Below, piece after piece: positions 23,545 through 33,738 of a stretch of 64,000 nucleotides of DNA; position 1 is the first letter of the stretch; every line of letters begins with the position of its first letter. This DNA comes from Maniola hyperantus (lineage: Eukaryota > Arthropoda > Insecta > Lepidoptera > Nymphalidae), in contig NC_048538.1 in the NCBI RefSeq assembly GCF_902806685.2, positions 1,674,001-1,738,000 of the forward strand, written 5' to 3'. The position numbers and the translations under genes are program-made. The notes under the pieces were generated by a model. That model had not been told where the DNA came from, ran no database searches, and saw nothing but the letters and a program-made list of their open reading frames with translations.

Positions 23545-23970
23545 CGATACTTAATATTATAAATGCGAAAGTGTTCTGTTTGTTAGCTAGCCTGTCACGG
23601 CCCATCTGTTCAACCGATTTTGACGAAATTTGGTAAACTACTATAATAAGTATAATGTACCTTTTATAACAAAATCCCGCAAACTATTTTGGACTTGCCT
23701 TTACACAAGTTTAAAAAATCTATTAAAAGTATGTTCTTGAAAAAAGCATATTACAAAATAAAAAGATTATCTAAATGATAAAAGAACGTGGATTTGACGT
23801 GCAGCTCGTTCCAGCAACGCGCAGGACTGCAAATACTTTTCTTAGACATGGCATAATATCAAATCTTTGAAAAAGTTCTTCTCGGTAGGAAAGGCATTCC
23901 GAATCAGTGGTAGACAGACGCATGTGACGATTCAAAAATACTTGTAAAAGTTTAATTGAATAAAAAATAT
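23545..23970 (+). mobile_element. Helitron-1 5' piece joined to Jockey/CR1-like LINE tail
   Basis: TAATATTATAAATGCGAAAG to about 23640, then AACAAAATCCCGCAAACTAT and TTTGACGTGCAGCTCGTTCC, the same LINE end as 19838-20575 in forward orientation. Confidence 0.65.
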
Positions 23971-24365
23971 TTTATTTAGTTATGTAAGTTCTACAAACTA
24001 ATCAAGTAATTATTATGAATAGAGACACGTGTTCCGTATATTTACAATATTCGCTTCCTGCCCCCCGTGGGACCGTGTTCTTAAATCTATTCCGACGTAA
24101 AGAAAGCGCTCGTTAAAATGCTATAAAATTATGTTTGGAGAGCGAAGCTGAAATAGGGATCTGTGGTGCATAGATTCAGATGGTTTTAGTAAAGGTGGGC
24201 GGATTAAAAAAACTATTTTTACTGTATTCGTGTTTTATGGGCTTCATTAATCAGAAGAGTATCTACCTTGTATCTACTATAAGTGTGTTTTTATCAGGTA
24301 ACAAAGTTTCTTTATTAAGGCAACAGAGACCCATATTTTGTTAATTTTGTCCGTGATCTATGTGT
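23971..24365. other. Unassigned intergenic DNA
   Basis: Nothing recognised. Confidence 0.35.
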
Positions 24366-24372
24366 GCTATAA

Positions 24373-24700
24373 TACCGGGTGTAACCAGAAACTTAGCGTT
24401 ATGGTTATACTTATTAGCTATTACCTAAACACAATCCAATAATAACCATTTGCCATTTGATTTAGAATTTTTCAAACCCGCAATGTCTAGCGTGCAAAAA
24501 TTGACTTCGAGTGACCTAACTACGCAACGTTCGTTGACATCAAGCGTCAGTCAGAATAATATGTATTATTTGCAACATATCGTGAATTTTTACAAAATAG
24601 TTTTTTTTTTTTAAATTGCGTTTTTTCATGGTATCATATCAGTAATCATCATTACTATCACCTGTCTTCGTTTTTGCCAGCGTTCTGGTTACACACTGTA
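24373..24700 (+). mobile_element. MITE-I, full length
   Basis: Terminal inverted repeats TACCGGGTGTAACCAGAA / TTCTGGTTACACACTGTA, 328 bp, flanked by TA-rich DNA. Relatives are at 15498-16240. Confidence 0.7.
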
Positions 24701-25062
24701 TAAAATAATAATAATATAATAATAAATAATTTATAGCCTAGTATGCCACTAAAGATCTTTAACTATAGGTGGGTAGGTATCCACACAAAAAATCACGTCG
24801 ATCGACTCCGTTGCGACGAGATTAAAGGACAAACTAACAAACCTATAAACTTTTTAAATTACCTACTTACTTGTTAGATTATTTGACTAAGTAAATAAAA
24901 TTGAATAGACGAAATTACCTGCTTAGTGAAACGTAGATTGGTAACGTTGCCATGTTGACTTTTTATCTGAAAATATTTTTAAAAAAATATTATAAAAAGA
25001 ATATATCAAGATTTTTCCGAAAAGTAGGTTACGTACCGTTTTATTATGGCAACGTAAAATGA

Positions 25063-25335
25063 CAGTAAAGATCATGTAAAAATACTATCTAAACTAGAAG
25101 AAAGGTGTAACAATGTAAAAGTTAACTCCTCACGCGCCATTTTAACTTTTTGTTTTTTGTTTTTGTCAAATTTCATGTCAAAAGTACGATTTTAGTCCTT
25201 ATTTTAAAGGTGAACTCAATGAACTGAACCGTAGGGTCAGGTCCATGGGTGAACCGTACTTTTGACATGACAGTTAAACCATAGAGTTAAAATACCGCCT
25301 GAGGAGTCATTTTTGTACGGACTATACAAGTATCG
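25063..25335. mobile_element. MITE-E, long copy
   Basis: Contains inverted pairs AACTCCTCACGCGCC / GAGGAGTCATT and CATGTCAAAAGTACGATTTT / CGTACTTTTGACATGACAG. Confidence 0.55.
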
Positions 25336-25499
25336 TTTTTTCGTAAATTTTGTATTGTTTAACGGTATTTTAGGTTCTTAATTTAAAATTCAACTCTGAC
25401 CGGAAGCCCATAGACAATAGAGGTATTCGATAAGCTTTATCTATTGTTTCGGACCGATAACACAATGGCTTCTGGCTTCACTTTTTTAATTCTGATTGG

Positions 25500-25710
25500 G
25501 GTCATTAACATTACGAGTATTACCTATAGTACGCGACAGGTTGAAATGGCAATCAGGGAGGGAACGCCGCGCACACCCGCACAGCCCCCGCGATAACCCG
25601 GTGCGGGATAGCGCAGGTAACGTGCGGGGCATCCCCCCGCCTCGTACCTTCCCCGATTGCATCATCACTTACCATCACGTGAGATCGCAGTTATGGGCTA
25701 GGTAACTTGT
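25500..25710 (+). repeat. Repeat K
   Basis: GTACGCGACAGGTTGAAATG, then a GC-rich block and CATCATCACTTACCATCACG ... AACTTGTATCAGAATAAA. Related block at 28520-28680. The two long open frames here, in opposite directions, are not taken as genes. Confidence 0.55.
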
Positions 25711-25869
25711 ATCAGAATAAAACAAACCTACATAGCAAACCTAATCATTTATCCACATTCTAAAAATATTCGTGACACTAATTCACCTTGGCGAGGCCCA
25801 AAGGAGGGTTATCTATAATAGTAGATTATTAACCAAGGGGATAAAGCAGTGTCTTCTGTCGCGGGTGAC

Positions 25870-26000
25870 GATTTAAATCGCGAGCGTAACGAAGGACTCG
25901 AGGTTTACTCCCGAGCGTAGCGAGGGTGTTAAAAACTCAAATCACGAGCGAAGCGAGGGATTTAAGACGAGTCCTGAGTGTAGCGAGGTATTTAAGTTCA
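25870..26000 (+). repeat. Four spaced copies of a GAGCGTAGCGAGGG motif
   Basis: Motif copies begin near 25881, 25912, 25946 and 25976, with different sequence between them. Confidence 0.7.
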
Positions 26001-26029
26001 CCCAAGACTTAAGACAGCTTTATCACCGA

Positions 26030-27300
26030 GGAAAATACTCTACTTTTCGTACCATTTGCGACAAAATTAACACAATAATAATATGAGATAAGCATTTATT
26101 AAACGTATTTTTAGAACATTAACTTATTTATAAAAATAAATTAAAATAAACTTGACGTTTATGTATTTGAAGAAAACAAAAACGCGATAATAATCATAAC
26201 TGCATAATAAATGCGTATTCCTTTTTCAAAAAGATGTATAATGCTTTATATACAAAGTCAATGGTGTAAACACAGATGGAGTTCAGTATAAATTTCGGTA
26301 AGTAAGTATTCCAAATTTAAATCACATTCTCCCCCTAGAGGATGAATGAAATTCAGTACAATTTTCTTTCAATGTTTTTAACAGATTAAAAATGACTATT
26401 GTTATGTTCGCTTTTTGTGGCATAGAATGTCACACACACAAGTGGGACGAAAAAATACTTATATTCCTTTGTATTTATTATTATGTCCTCAAAATGGCCA
26501 GGCCAGGCACCCTAAACGACATTCTAGCCCTCAAACCATGCGTCCATTAGAGATTAAGGTTTTATAAGGGGAACTAAAATCAATAGAGGGTCACAAAGTA
26601 GTTGAAAATCAATTTCATCTGCAAACTATTTACTTTGTACTCCCTTTGAAACTTATGAGTCATGAATCATGATAACCATTTTGGTACGGAACCCTAACAA
26701 TGCTTACCTAATCAGAAAATCAGGATGTAGCCGACAAAAACACTACACTTCGTAAAAATTCTCGACACACATATTTGCCACTCTTTGCTTACTTTAATCA
26801 CAAAAAAAACAATCACAAGTCTTTATCAATAGAGGGCATTGACATACACACAGAATAAAAAAAAACACCACAAATCACAATAAAGTCCTTGCCGCGCTTT
26901 TCTACGTCAAACACGTTCCGTCACTCAATTATCTATGGACGAAAATGGCCGCCGCTTCTGTCGCTCGTTTTATTTTTACTGACGCTTTGCATGGGGTGCC
27001 CCTGCTATAATTTGGGGTAACAACAAGTGAATTATCGGATCCGCGCATGCGTGGTGGTCGCGCCGCTCAAGTACGCAAATAAGCGGGTAGAATAGATTTA
27101 TAACTATAAATAAAGTTTCGTGTGGGGTAAGCGAATAGAGAACTTACTTACGTAGGTAATAATAATTATGCTGTAGGCACATTCTGTAAACAAGAGATGG
27201 ATAATTATTATTGCTACTTTTATAAATCATTTACACACATGCGATTTTTCTGGTTTTTTTTTTCAATTTTCGCATTTAGAATGGTTTGCTTCTAAAACAG
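26030..27300. other. Unassigned intergenic DNA
   Basis: No gene or family recognised. The sequence around 26880-27060 is less AT-rich but has no convincing frame. Confidence 0.35.
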
Positions 27301-27310
27301 AAATTGTAAT

Positions 27311-27597
27311 CAAGATAAAAGACATGAACAAGACAAAACAAAGACACGACTAAGACAAGAGCAAGACACGACAAAGACATGAACAAGACAAAACAAAAAC
27401 AAGAGCAAGACACGACCGAGAATAGACAAAGACATGAACAAGACAAAACAAAGACACGACTAAGACAAGAGCAAGACACGACAAAGACATTAAAAAGACA
27501 TAACAAAGACACGACTAAGAGAAGAGCAAGACACGACCGAGACAAGACAAAGACACGACCAAGACCAAACCAAGACCAGACAAAGACACGAGCCAAT
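27311..27597 (+). repeat. T-poor minisatellite, period about 55 bp
   Basis: Repeats of GACATGAACAAGACAAAACA followed by AAGACACGACTAAGACAAGA. The plus strand is nearly free of T, so long frames stay open on both strands (106 aa minus, 74 aa plus). These have the low complexity of the repeat and are not taken as genes. Confidence 0.85.
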
Positions 27598-27839
27598 AGG
27601 TAGGCACTTAGACTTACTACTTACCTACTACAAAAAGTTAAAAAAGCAATCTTATAAGCGTTTAATCCTATGCAGCTCGCGTTCTAACAAAAACCTCGCA
27701 TAGAATATATATGATATTCAATGTTTTAAGTATACTACAGACGTATTTGGATAATATATTCCTTGTTTCTCAAGTTTTTGTGCATAAGTGCATTAGCACA
27801 GTGTAAATACATACAGTCAGACATTTGCGGACAAGCCAG

Positions 27840-27935
27840 CCTTAAGACAGAGTTAAAATGAGACAGATCACAGAGCTATAACTCTCACATAAATCTGTCT
27901 CGTTTAAACTCAATCGTAAGTATATGAGCAAAGTC
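27840..27935. mobile_element. MITE-G fragment
   Basis: AGAGTTAAAATGAGACAGAT / AAATCTGTCTCGTTTAAACT inverted pair, related to 9168-9302. Confidence 0.5.
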
Positions 27936-28003
27936 AAAGTGCGCTCTATAAATCTCAGCCCTACATTTTCAAAGGACTGATCTACTACTACGCCGAATTA
28001 ATA

Positions 28004-28243
28004 CTAGATGATATGCTTACGACTGCATCCGCGTGGATTTAGTTTTTGAAAAATCCCGTGGGATCTCTTTGATTTTCCGGGATAAAAAGTAGCCTATGTC
28101 CTTCCTCGGGATGCAAGCTATCGCTGTACCTAATTTCGTCAAAATTGGTGAAACGGATGGGCCGTGAAAGGCTAGCAGACAGACAGACAGACAGACGGAG
28201 AGACAGACACACTTTCGCATTTATAATATTATTAAGTATGGAT
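28004..28243 (-). mobile_element. Helitron-1 copy
   Basis: CTAGATGATATGCTTACGAC to ATTTATAATATTATTAAGTA; near full length. Confidence 0.75.
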
Positions 28244-28519
28244 TGACTATATCCAAAAAATATTAAGTAAGTACATTTTGTTCTCCCAACTTCTGCCGGT
28301 CGCGTTGGTAAAATCCCTCCCCCGTCTCGCGGTGTGACCCCGCAGGATTGCTCTGTCTAGACCGACTGTATAAAGTATCTCTTTAGACTGTGGTTAGTAA
28401 GGAAACATCGTCGCAGGTCGAGCAATGGCCACAGTGCACAGGAATCGCGCTCGGTTGAGCGTGGCGTGCCGCCGGTCGGTGCGGTGGCCGTATGGGTGTT
28501 ACTATGGTTCAACAAGAAA

Positions 28520-28680
28520 CTGTAGGTATAATACGCGACAAGTCAACATGACAATCGGGGAGGAAACACTCAACACTCTAACCCAGTGGGGTATAGCGCG
28601 GGTGAGATGCGGGTGTGCCCCCCCCCCCCCCCCCTCCCGCATCATACCCCGATCGCCAACTCAATCAGCTGTCGTGTACT
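28520..28680 (+). repeat. Repeat K relative with a long C run
   Basis: TAATACGCGACAAGTCAAC matches the start of repeat K. About 18-19 consecutive C lie near 28617-28635. Confidence 0.55.
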
Positions 28681-28686
28681 ATGTAT

Positions 28687-28850
28687 AGCTGATGCTCGCG
28701 ACTTCATCCGCGTGGATTCAGGTTTTACAAAATCCCGTGAGAACTCTTTGATTTTCCGGGCTAAAAATTAGCCTATAATATTCTATCTCCATTTCAAATT
28801 TCAGCCATATCCATCCAGTAGTTTTTGCGTGTAGATACAAGACGTAACAA
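28687..28850 (-). mobile_element. Helitron-1 fragment
   Basis: TAGCTGATGCTCGCGACTTC to CATCCAGTAGTTTTTGCGTG. Confidence 0.65.
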
Positions 28851-28857
28851 ACATAAT

Positions 28858-29030
28858 TTGCCACTGCGGGGAATCGAACCCTGGACCTCCCATTTATAAG
28901 AACACAGCACTCACCACTACGCCAGGAAGGCTGTCAAAAACAATCTCTGATGAGGTTTTGAGCATCATCCATTTGACATAAATAAAATTTTGACGACCTC
29001 TCTAGCGCAGTAGTAAGCGCTGTGGTCTCT
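28858..29030. mobile_element. Two SINE-C head fragments in opposite orientation
   Basis: Reverse piece 28858-28925 (GGGGAATCGAACCCTGGACC) and forward piece about 28993-29028 (ACGACCTCTCTAGCGCAGTA). Confidence 0.55.
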
Positions 29031-29220
29031 GTGTTTGTTTGTTGGTTTGTCCTTCAATCACGTTGCAACGGTGCAATGGGTTGGCGTGATTTTTTGCATG
29101 GGTATACATAAAGACCTGAAGAGTGACATAGGCTACTTTTTATCCCGGAAAATCAAAGAGCTCTCACGGGATTTGTAAAACACCTAATTCCACGCGGACG
29201 AAGACGCGGGCATCAGCTAG
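29030..29220 (+). mobile_element. Helitron-1 3' part
   Basis: GTTTGTTGGTTTGTCCTTCA through CGGACGAAGACGCGGGCATC and CTAG at about 29219. Confidence 0.7.
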
Positions 29221-29446
29221 TGTGCATACTTCCACCTTTCTTGTACCAATGTTCTTGCAAACTAAATGATTATTTATTTATTTATAACGCTTTTTCTTAA
29301 ATGCAAATGGGCATAAAATGTCAGTGCCCACGTGCCACGCAAAAACGCCCCCCAAGCACACAATGGAACGACACGCTTTCTGAGTAAATCCTATACTTAC
29401 TATCTAATACCTATGGAATTATGCACATACTATATTATGCCTGTAT

Positions 29447-29622
29447 TAGCCTCAATAGCTCAACGGTTGAGGAGCGGACTGAATCCCGAAAGGTCGGCGG
29501 TTCAAACCCCACCCGTTGCACTATTGTCGCACCTACTCCTAGCACAGGCTTTACGCTAAGTTGGAGAGGAAAGGGGAATATTAGTCTTGAATAGCATGGC
29601 TAATATTCTTTTTTTTTTTTAA
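29447..29622 (+). mobile_element. SINE-B
   Basis: AGCCTCAATAGCTCAACGG head, GGTTCAAACCCCACCCGTTG box B region, hairpin tail and T run. Confidence 0.8.
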
Positions 29623-29795
29623 AGTCCCGCAAATTGCTAATGCGTGTGGCCGCCATTTTAGTGACATCAGCACTAGACTGAAGTTCCGATTCCGAGCTGA
29701 TGGTATATTTTTATTTCAGCTGACGTCAAAATTACGTCATTTTGATGTTAGTGAGACATGGTTTCAGCGCAATAGCAATTTGCGGGACTTATACT
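29622..29795 (+). mobile_element. MITE with AAGTCCCGCAAATTGC ends
   Basis: Terminal inverted repeats AAGTCCCGCAAATTGCTAAT / ATAGCAATTTGCGGGACTT, 170 bp. It lies about 65 bases beyond the CYB5D1-like stop codon, so it may touch that gene's 3' end. Confidence 0.75.
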
Positions 29796-29847
29796 ATCAC
29801 TATGTTTAAAATAACGAAATGTTTAAATAATAAAAATCATCATAATA

Positions 29848-29853
29848 TTTTAT
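29848..29853 (-). terminator. Candidate poly(A) signal of the CYB5D1-like gene
   Basis: AATAAA on the minus strand lies eight bases after the TAA stop (29861-29863). It would give a very short 3' UTR. Position and motif are seen; use is inferred. Confidence 0.5.
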
Positions 29854-29860
29854 TCGTTCT

Positions 29861-32690
29861 TTAAAATTCGATGTCTTTGTAGCATTTCTCGGGGCGATCC
29901 AGGACACAGTTCATGTCGTGGCAGAAACAGTCATCTTTCGGCGGATCTGAAACATGGTAAGCATGAGTAGGTATACAGTTCTTGCAATTCACGAAGGCGA
30001 GTGAACCCTACTCGTGGTTACGTCGTTTACACGGGCATTGCTTAGTGTACCTTACTTATACCGATACGACTTACACACAAGCATAAGCTACTCGCCCTCG
30101 TGAAATGCAAGAACTATAACCTCCTTACGTAAAAATAAATTATTATAAGTTACTTATCCATATTAGGTAAGTTATACTCATCACTACCCACATTATAAAT
30201 GCGAAAGTCTGTCTGTTTGGTAGCTTTTACGGCCCGTCTGTTTAAACCGACATTGACGAAATTTAGTACAGAGATTGCTTACATCCACGGGACGGGACAG
30301 GGATATAGGCTACTTTTAACCAAAGAGTTCCCAGGAGATTTTTAAAAACCCTAAGCCCGCGCACAGACGGACAACGAAGTGATCCTATAAAGGTTCATTA
30401 TGAGGTACGGAACCCTAAAAATATGTACCTTCAGTCAAGTCATCATTATAATACAGCAGCAGATCAGGTATGTGCAGGTTCTCAGGCAGCGCCACGTCGC
30501 TGAAGCGGTCCCTCTCGTCAGGAATGCCATTCTCCGCAAGGGTCTTGTTGTACTCGACCCCGCGGCCGAGGTACCGCCAGGTATATGACAGCATGTGCGA
30601 GTTGTGGGGCAGGTAGCGCATCATGATCTGGTATATTGTCTCTTCGGAGCACACTTCCAGGGTATCGCTTGAACCTAGTTGGAAATTCAAGACATCTAAC
30701 AAACATATCCATCAAAGACATAGGTATACTTGCCCGGTTACTTACGTCACCCGGTTCAGGGTGACGTAAGTAACCGGCTGAAAATCAGCGCTATGCAACA
30801 AGGCATACAGCATAATGCTGAGCTGGGACCCGTTTTCGGGTTGTGTCACAATGACAGTTTGTTCCGGCGCTTCTTTTGCTTGAAGCGCGTTGGGCTTATG
30901 CTCAGGTGGAAGAAGCGCCGGAATAACCAGCCCTTAGTTTTAAGATGTGATGTGTGGCAGTTTGGTAAATAAACGTCTTTTCTTTCTTTCCTACTTACTG
31001 AATTTTTAGGAGAAAACGGAAACCGGAAAAATATTCCTAACGGTGGGAAACAGAAACTTCTTTTAATCTGCGCGCCTTAAGGCGTTGTGTTGTGTTGAGT
31101 CTCTGTGAAATTATAAGTGGGAGGTCCAACGTTTAAGGTCCAATTCCCGGCAAGGCCAATTTGGGAATTCAGGTATAATTTCTAAATTCCGCATCCGCAC
31201 TTAGCCAGCATGGCGGAGTATGGCCTTATCCGTTCTCATTCCGAGAGAAGATCTGTGCTCATAGTGGGCTGGCGATGGGTTGATCGTGATAAAGAAAGCA
31301 CCTCGTCATGAAATTTCTAAAAAAATTGTAACCCGTCAAAGTATTCGTAATCCGAATCGGCCTGGCCCGCTCAGTCAACTTCCCCTCAACGTTACTCTCA
31401 TCCAGCCACCAGGGGTTGGTGATCGATCTCCAAAGGGTCGAAGGTACCACCGGGCGATCAATGCCGTGGCCGTGTTGATGGTACTCTGTTCTAGTCGCTA
31501 CGATAGGGTGTGTGTAGTGGACCCAGTCGTCTCCCTTGAACCAGTGGCTGACATCTTTGCCGGCGTATGCGAGGACAGTCCTCGCTAGCTGTAAAATAAC
31601 GTATACAGGAGCGCCTCCGAGCTGAGTGTCTCATGAGCTGCTCAGCTCGTAGATGTGTACTACAGTTCCCGGCAGGAAATAAGAAATAGGTAGCGGTTTC
31701 GTAGAACGTTGTCTCTGTTGTTGTGACCGACAAAACGTCACATGGGTATGAGTGACAGACACACCGTTCTACAAAGCCGAAACTTGTTTCTAAAGGCCGA
31801 TGTACAATATTTCTCGCCAGCTACTGTAGGTACGCGGATAAAGCTGAACTGTGAACGACTCTTTTTGCGTTACGCAAGGTGAGTGGCAACTTAAACTTCT
31901 TGGCAGCTGAGTTACTCATGAGCCCGCAGGTGTGGATGCCCATTCCCATCGCTAGCTGTATAATAACGTAGGAGCACTATGAGCTGAGCAACTTATGAGA
32001 TGCTGTATATCGTAATTAGATTCAAACACTGTGTTGCCAAAAGACCATAAACACACAAGATAACAAGGACTTACAGGAGTCTTTAGGTATAGCTTCTGAC
32101 CTCTATCATACTAGATCGATAGTACCACATTATTGTATTACCTACCATAAAGATCATCATCATCAACCAACAGATATCCACTGCTGGACATAGGTCTCCT
32201 GCGACTCGTCTGATGTCGTCCGTCCACCTAGTGGGGGTCTTCCAACACTGCGCCTTCCGGTGCGAGGTTGCCATTCTAGCACCTTATGACCCCAACGTCC
32301 ATCGGTTTTACGAACTATGTGCCCTGCCATTTCAGCTTCGCAACCCGTTGAGCTATGTCAGTTACTCTAGTTCTCCCACGGATCTCCTCATTTCTGATTT
32401 GATCACGGTCACCATAAAAATAGCAGTCCTTAAACTGTACTTACTCTTTTAGCATCACAATAAGCATAACCTCGCTTAAAGCAGTCGCAATACTCCACAC
32501 AATCATCGCCACAGTACCAGTTCTTAACGGCGCAGGAGCAAACCTTCGTACACTTACACAGCCTGAACTGATCTTGAAGCCAGGAGGTGAGGTTCCGTAC
32601 TTTCCCGTTGAGAGAGACCCAGCAGTCGCTCGCTCTATTGTGAATCGCCACTTCAGCTGGCGTGAACCATTCTTGCTTTGTGTATATCAT
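29861..32690 (-). CDS. CYB5D1: CYB5D1-like cytochrome b5 domain-containing protein, complete, 4 exons
   Basis: Exons read on the minus strand are 32690-32445, 31588-31333, 30695-30429 and 29946-29861 (246, 256, 267 and 86 nt), all with GT/AG borders and matching phases, giving 284 aa. The start is the first ATG; an in-frame TAA lies upstream with no other in-frame ATG between. Residues 1-35 carry the b5-like start (WFTPAEVAIHNR, then CWVSLNGKVRNLTSWL). Exon 2 continues with AGKDVSHWF, whose His is a plausible heme ligand. Exon 3 carries the CYB5D1 C-terminal block (EVCSEETI, RYLPHNSH, SYTWRY, LLYYNDDLTE). In the known family, CYB5D1 is linked to ciliary radial spokes; a role in sperm or sensory cilia here is inference. 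Odd features are a cysteine-rich stretch at about residues 43-82 and a Cys-containing tail after NDDLTE. Introns hold MITEs and LINE debris. Confidence 0.87.
29973..30120. mobile_element. Foldback MITE in CYB5D1-like intron 3
   Basis: Arms AGTTCTTGCAATTCACGAAG / CTCGTGAAATGCAAGAACTA, about 25 bp each. Confidence 0.7.
30185..30425 (+). mobile_element. Diverged Helitron-1 and repeat J end
   Basis: ACATTATAAATGCGAAAGTC to GCGCACAGACGGACAACG, then GTACGGAACCCTAAAAATAT. Confidence 0.5.
30734..30985 (+). mobile_element. LINE-tail-like repeat with a 19-bp perfect hairpin
   Basis: Bases 30734-30752 and 30759-30777 are perfect complements around a 6-base loop. They are followed by AAATCAGCGCTATGCAACAA and an end GTAAATAAACGTCTTTTC typical of a LINE tail. 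Lies in CYB5D1-like intron 2. Confidence 0.5.
31090..31295 (+). mobile_element. Chimeric SINE remnant (SINE-C head piece plus SINE-A tail)
   Basis: GTGGGAGGTCCAACGTTTAA resembles SINE-C; from 31190 it is the SINE-A end (CGCACTTAGCCAGCATGGCG to GATGGGTTGATCGTGAT). Confidence 0.55.
31690..31830. mobile_element. MITE-D
   Basis: GTAGAACGTTGTCTCTGTTG, GACAAAACGTCACATGGGTA and AAAGGCCGATGTACAATATT. Confidence 0.6.
31945..32010 (-). pseudogene. Diverged duplicate of the CYB5D1-like exon 2 acceptor region
   Basis: TCGCTAGCTGTATAATAACG then GGAGC and GAGCTGAG, TATGAGATGCTG match 31582-31645, the exon 2 acceptor and adjoining intron. It is followed by unrelated sequence and no good donor, so it is probably not a used exon. 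Confidence 0.5.
32160..32425 (-). mobile_element. RTE ORF2 C-terminal fragment
   Basis: Reverse copy: CAACCAACAGATATCCACTG, GTCCACCTAGTGGGGGTC, CATTTCTGATTTGATCACG. Confidence 0.75.
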
Positions 32691-32814
32691 TGGTGTTTTG
32701 TTAGGTTCCTCTCTTCCTACATTTATTTTAGTTTAGGTCAAATACGTATTTCTATAGGCAATAGTAAAGGATAAATAAAATAATTGTGTTTTGTCAAACA
32801 AACTTTTGACACCA

Positions 32815-33230
32815 TTTTTAGGGTTTCTGTACCTCAAAAGGAACCTTTATAGGATCACTTCGTTGTCTGTCTGTCTGTCGTGTCTGTAAAAAAACCTTTA
32901 GGGTGCCTACTTCCCGTAGACCTAGAATCATTTAATTTGGCAGGTAGGTAGGTGTTATAGCACACGTGAAGGGAAAAATCCGAAAACCGAAAATTTACAC
33001 AAAAACAATGCAAATATGTTCAGGGACAAATAATTAGTATTTTCAAATTTCAAAGTAAGATTACTTACTGTACCAAATGGGGTATCATATGAATGGACTT
33101 TGCCTACACATTCTAAAACAGATTTTATGTATCGTTTTTGATTTATTGTGCAAAATGTCGAAAAAATACGACTGTATTACGGAACTCTCGGTGCGCGAGT
33201 CTGACTCGCACTTGGCCGGTTTTTTATTTT
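32815..33230 (+). repeat. Repeat J
   Basis: TTTAGGGTTTCTGTACCTCA to GACTCGCACTTGGCCGGTTT, upstream of the CYB5D1-like start. Confidence 0.7.
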
Positions 33231-33344
33231 GACTTTCATGTATGATATTCCCACGATATTCCATTGAGGCAAAGAGATCCACTATGTTTGACTGAGGTTT
33301 GATTATACTAATCGTTTTTTTTTCTTTTTGATTTCTGGCGGGAG

Positions 33345-33545
33345 GCTTCGGCTGTGACTAGTTACCGCCCTACCGGCAAAGCCGTGCCAGCAAGCGATTT
33401 ATGTAAACCAACAGGTATGAGTTTAATAAAAACTGCCATACCCCTTCCAGGTTAGCCCGCATCTTAGATTGCATCATCACCTACCACCAGGTGAGATTGC
33501 AGTCAATTTGTATCTGAATGATGGAGAGAATGATTTGTTGGGAAT
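33345..33545 (+). mobile_element. SINE-C 3' part
   Basis: GGGAGGCTTCGGCTGTGACT to CCAGGTGAGATTGCAGTCAA; the tRNA head is missing. Confidence 0.75.
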
Positions 33546-33555
33546 AATTTAGGTA

Positions 33556-33738
33556 AGTCTTTTTTTTTTAAAGAATTTTAGCCATGTTAAATGACTAATA
33601 TTCCCCTTTCCTCTCCAACTAAGCGTCAGGCTTGTGCTAGGAGTAGGTACGACAATAGTGCAACGGGCGGGGTTTGAACCGTCGACCTTTTGGTTTTCAG
33701 TCCACTCCTTTACCGGTTGAGCTATTGAGGCTCTAAAG
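33556..33738 (-). mobile_element. SINE-B
   Basis: T run, CATGTTAAATGACTAATATT, then CGGGGTTTGAACCGTCGACC and GAGCTATTGAGGC. Confidence 0.8.

Noticed and set aside
25486..25705. Overlapping GC-rich frames on both strands as small genes
   Set aside because: They lie in repeat K, which occurs again at 28520-28680 with a different frame structure.
27276..27603. 106-aa (minus) and 74-aa (plus) frames over the minisatellite
   Set aside because: They are low-complexity products of a T-poor tandem repeat, open on both strands.
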